From: Hyphomicrobium_A sp963745205
GTDB taxonomy: Bacteria > Pseudomonadota > Alphaproteobacteria > Rhizobiales > Hyphomicrobiaceae
Assembly (NCBI GenBank): GCA_963745205.1
Contig: CAVUWX010000022.1
Span: forward strand, 169,895 to 233,894
DNA: 64,000 nucleotides
Direction: 5' to 3'
The number at the start of each line of letters is the position of its first letter. Position 1 is the stretch's first letter. The notes beneath the pieces were generated by a model. The model saw only the letters and a list, made by a program, of their open reading frames with translations, searched no databases and had not been told where the DNA came from. This document shows positions 61,951 through 64,000 of the stretch, one piece after another. Position numbers and translations under genes: made by a program.

Positions 61951-62538
61951 ATGAAAGCTAGACTGTGCCTCGTTGCGTTTGCGTTGCTGTTCGCCGGCCA
62001 AGCCATGGCCGAGGAGCCGCTCGCTCAGCCCAAGTCCGATCCGGGACTGCCCGCTCCCCCGCCGGCAGCCACCGAGCCCGCTCCCGCGCCCGCTCCGCAG
62101 ACGGAAGCGATGACTCCCGCGCCTGAGCCTCAGAAGGACGCCGCCACCCCTGCGCCAGAACCACAGAAAGAGGCAGAGACGCCGGTGCCGGCTCCAGCGC
62201 CCCAGCAGCAGGCGGAAGTCCCCGCCGAAGTCGTCATCACCGAGCTCACTGCAGTCGACGACCAGAAGAAGCTCGTGGCGCCATGGGCCGTTCCGGCCGA
62301 CAGAGTCGCGGAGATGGATGTTTACGACGCCAAGGGCAACAAGATCGGCCAGGTTGATGCGGTCCTTCAGGACAAGAAGGGCGAGATCAAAGGCATCGCC
62401 GTCGTGCACGGCGGCTTCCTCGGTTTCGGCGCGAAAGACTCAATCATCACCCTCGATCGGATGAAGTTGAAGGACGGTGATATCGTCACCGAGCTGACCG
62501 AGGACCAACTGGACGCACAGCCGGCCTGGAAGAAGTGA
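61951..62538 (+). CDS. Exported PRC-barrel protein
   Basis: A 195-residue protein preceded by GGAGGTG. Signal peptide residues 1-20 (cleavage AMA-EE). Residues 21-95 are a Pro/Ala/Glu-rich linker with repeated 'TPAPEPQK' units; residues about 108-190 form a PRC barrel ('DRVAEMDVYDAKGNKIGQVD', 'GIAVVHGGFLGFGAKDSI'). Probably periplasmic, possibly binding the cell wall or a partner protein; role unknown. Confidence 0.82.
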   Translation: MKARLCLVAFALLFAGQAMAEEPLAQPKSDPGLPAPPPAATEPAPAPAPQTEAMTPAPEPQKDAATPAPEPQKEAETPVPAPAPQQQAEVPAEVVITELTAVDDQKKLVAPWAVPADRVAEMDVYDAKGNKIGQVDAVLQDKKGEIKGIAVVHGGFLGFGAKDSIITLDRMKLKDGDIVTELTEDQLDAQPAWKK

Positions 62539-62547
62539 ATGCAGCGC

Positions 62548-62578
62548 GGTGCGGCGGCGCGCTTTGAGCCGCCGCACC
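62548..62578. terminator. Bidirectional hairpin terminator
   Basis: GGTGCGGCGGC and GCCGCCGCACC form an 11-bp perfect stem with a 9-nt loop, between the convergent PRC-barrel and ada genes. Confidence 0.82.
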
Positions 62579-62584
62579 TCGTCC

Positions 62585-63679
62585 TCACTTGGTCTCGCGC
62601 CTGAGCAGCTCGCGCTTGCGCTCCACTCCCCAGCGATAGCCGGAGAGGCCGCCGTTGCTTTTGACGACGCGATGGCAGGGAATCGCGACGGCGAGTTTGT
62701 TTGCAGCGCACGCACCGGCCACCGCGCGCACCGCCTTCGGCTCGCCGATACGCTTGGCGATCTCGGCATAGCTCGCGGTCTTGCCCGCGGGGATATCGCG
62801 CAACGCCATCCACACGCGGTGCTGGAAAGCCGTTCCGCGCACGTCGAGGGGTAGCTCGAGGGAGCCGTGCGGCGCCTCGATGAAGGCGACGACCTTCGCA
62901 ACGAGCGCGGCGAATTTGCGATCGCCGGAAAGGAGCCGCGCTTTGGCAAAGCGGCCGCGAAGCTCGCGCGTTAGGTCGTCCTGGTCGTCTCCGAGCATTA
63001 TCGAGCACACGCCTTTGGCGCTTGCTGCGACGAGGACGGTGCCGAGCGAGCAGTCTGCGGTAGCGTAGCGGATCTCCGCATTAGCGCCGCCCGCACGGAA
63101 CTCGCTCGGTGTCATGCCGAGCGTCTGATCGGCCCCTGCATAAAAGCGGCCACTCGAATTGAAGCCGGCCTCGTAGATTGCTTCGGTCACGGATTTTTCT
63201 CCTTTCAGCGCGTCGCGCACGCGCTTTTGTCGATGTGCGACCGCGTAGGCCTTCGGCGTTACGCCGAGTGCAGCCTTGAAGACGCGGTGAAAGTGATAGG
63301 GGCTGAGGCCGACGGCCGTGGCGAGGGCGTCGAGCTTCGGCGCCGCTTCGGCCGCCTCGATGATGCGGCACGCTTCCGCAACCTTCGCCGCGTGCTCTTC
63401 GCGCAGGGAGGGCGCAGCCGGCTTGCAGCGCTTGCAGGGACGGTAGCCCGCAGCTTCCGCCTCGGCGGGTGTTGCAAAAAAGCGAACGTTCTTCCGCAGC
63501 GGGCGGCGAGCCGCGCACGTTGGACGGCAATAGATGCCCGTTGTCGTTACCGCAGTGACGAACTTGCCGTCGAACGCCTTGTCGCGTGCCACGACTGCGG
63601 CCCAGCGGACGCCGTCGCCGGGGGACGTAGCGGCGCTGCCAAGTGGTTTGGCGCCCGGCTTGACGTATACGGGTGGCAT
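62585..63679 (-). CDS. ada: Bifunctional DNA repair protein / transcriptional activator Ada
   Basis: A 364-residue Ada. The N-terminal Zn domain has GIYCRPTCAARRP and YRPCKRCKP; Cys in CRPTC is the phosphotriester acceptor. An AraC-type helix-turn-helix follows (YHFHRVFKAALGVTPKAYA, EAIYEAGFNSSGRFY). The C-terminal O6-methylguanine methyltransferase domain has FQHRVWMALRDIPAGKTASY and the active PCHRV (Cys335). ATG at 63679 is used; ATG 63703 is possible. Methylated Ada activates its own gene and other alkylation-repair genes. Confidence 0.93.
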   Translation of the reverse strand: MPPVYVKPGAKPLGSAATSPGDGVRWAAVVARDKAFDGKFVTAVTTTGIYCRPTCAARRPLRKNVRFFATPAEAEAAGYRPCKRCKPAAPSLREEHAAKVAEACRIIEAAEAAPKLDALATAVGLSPYHFHRVFKAALGVTPKAYAVAHRQKRVRDALKGEKSVTEAIYEAGFNSSGRFYAGADQTLGMTPSEFRAGGANAEIRYATADCSLGTVLVAASAKGVCSIMLGDDQDDLTRELRGRFAKARLLSGDRKFAALVAKVVAFIEAPHGSLELPLDVRGTAFQHRVWMALRDIPAGKTASYAEIAKRIGEPKAVRAVAGACAANKLAVAIPCHRVVKSNGGLSGYRWGVERKRELLRRETK

Positions 63680-63798
63680 TGAGGTGTGTCCCGGCGCTCG
63701 CATTGTTGCAACATAGGGCTGCTCGGGACGCCGCACACCCCGATCCTTGCTGTCAAATTACGCTTATCTCGGCTGACCCGCCGGCCCGCGGCCGGCCC

Positions 63799-64000
63799 TC
63801 AGGTCTTCGGCCTCTCGGCCACGGCCTTCAACTGCGCGAGGCCATTGTCGAGCTGATCTCCGATCATCTTCTTGCCGTTGAGGACGAGGCACATTGCTTT
63901 GGCGACGAAGTTTTGATGTCCGCTCATGGTCCAGGTGACCTCGGTGCCGTCGCCCGCGGGTTTGAAAGTGAACGCGGACGAGTTCGTGCCCTCGAACGGC
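63799..64000 (-). CDS. SRPBCC-family protein, C-terminal part
   Basis: The reverse strand ends PFEGTNSSAFTFKPAGDGTE, then 'VTWTMSGHQNFVAKAMCLVL' and 'GKKMIGDQLDNGLAQLKAVA' with stop at 63799-63801. This is the C-terminal half of a polyketide-cyclase-like SRPBCC protein (the long final helix closing the ligand pocket). The N-terminus lies beyond the right edge. Confidence 0.8.
   Translation of the reverse strand, partial: PFEGTNSSAFTFKPAGDGTEVTWTMSGHQNFVAKAMCLVLNGKKMIGDQLDNGLAQLKAVAERPKT

Noticed and set aside
1..64000. CRISPR array or insertion sequence with terminal inverted repeats
   Set aside because: No regularly spaced repeat-spacer pattern and no transposase gene seen; the only repeats of note are the tRNA copies and the 8-mer array.

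Overview
The window is GC-rich chromosome of an alphaproteobacterium, most likely in the order Hyphomicrobiales (Rhizobiales). Reasons: three signature genes of the ethylmalonyl-CoA pathway lie together (ethylmalonyl-CoA mutase, crotonyl-CoA carboxylase/reductase, methylsuccinyl-CoA dehydrogenase); there is a short DUF4167-type protein, paired bactofilins, and a nadD-rsfS-rlmH block. I cannot place family or genus.

Layout. 1-8 kb: 5' part of a flippase, small exported proteins, a DD-carboxypeptidase, an SRPBCC protein, two tiny Cys/Lys proteins (one with a nine-His run), a membrane protein, CorA, then an operon of molybdenum-hydroxylase accessory genes (cytochrome c, XdhC, MocA-like) whose catalytic subunits are absent. 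8.5-15.2 kb: a tyrosine-recombinase fragment, then a leftward block with an exported TPR-alpha/beta hydrolase, an exported TPR-CHAT protease, a small protein and two bactofilins. 15.6-25.6 kb: rightward genes for a coiled-coil membrane protein, a GGDEF-EAL protein, and a tight five-gene unit: response regulator with zinc-ribbon (TackOD1-like) output, GT2 glycosyltransferase, HlyD-like membrane-fusion protein, HPt protein and hybrid histidine kinase. I read this unit as a phosphorelay-controlled polysaccharide synthesis/export system and consider it the best candidate for a little-described system.

26.3-43.2 kb: an integrated element. An 85-nt direct repeat (83/85 identical) made of tRNA-Leu(CAA) sequence bounds it: the intact tRNA gene at the right and a dead copy at the left, next to an integrase. 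It carries a primase, a VapE-type ATPase, an origin-like array of 8-bp repeats, small membrane genes, a decayed serine recombinase, a SEC-C protein, a second exported TPR-CHAT protein, a short DUF4167 protein, a Y-family polymerase and a truncated M50 protease.

43.3-64 kb: core genes, including ecm, ccr and mcd, a BtuF-like protein, a dehalogenase-like hydrolase and an SDR in an overlapping operon, a CNB-domain protein, rlmH, rsfS, nadD, a Tat-exported serine hydrolase, a PRC-barrel protein and Ada.

Caution: at least eight otherwise well-preserved genes carry isolated one-base insertions or deletions, both in the core and in the island. This looks more like assembly or read error than gene decay, so frame-broken genes are annotated here as single genes with the break position stated.
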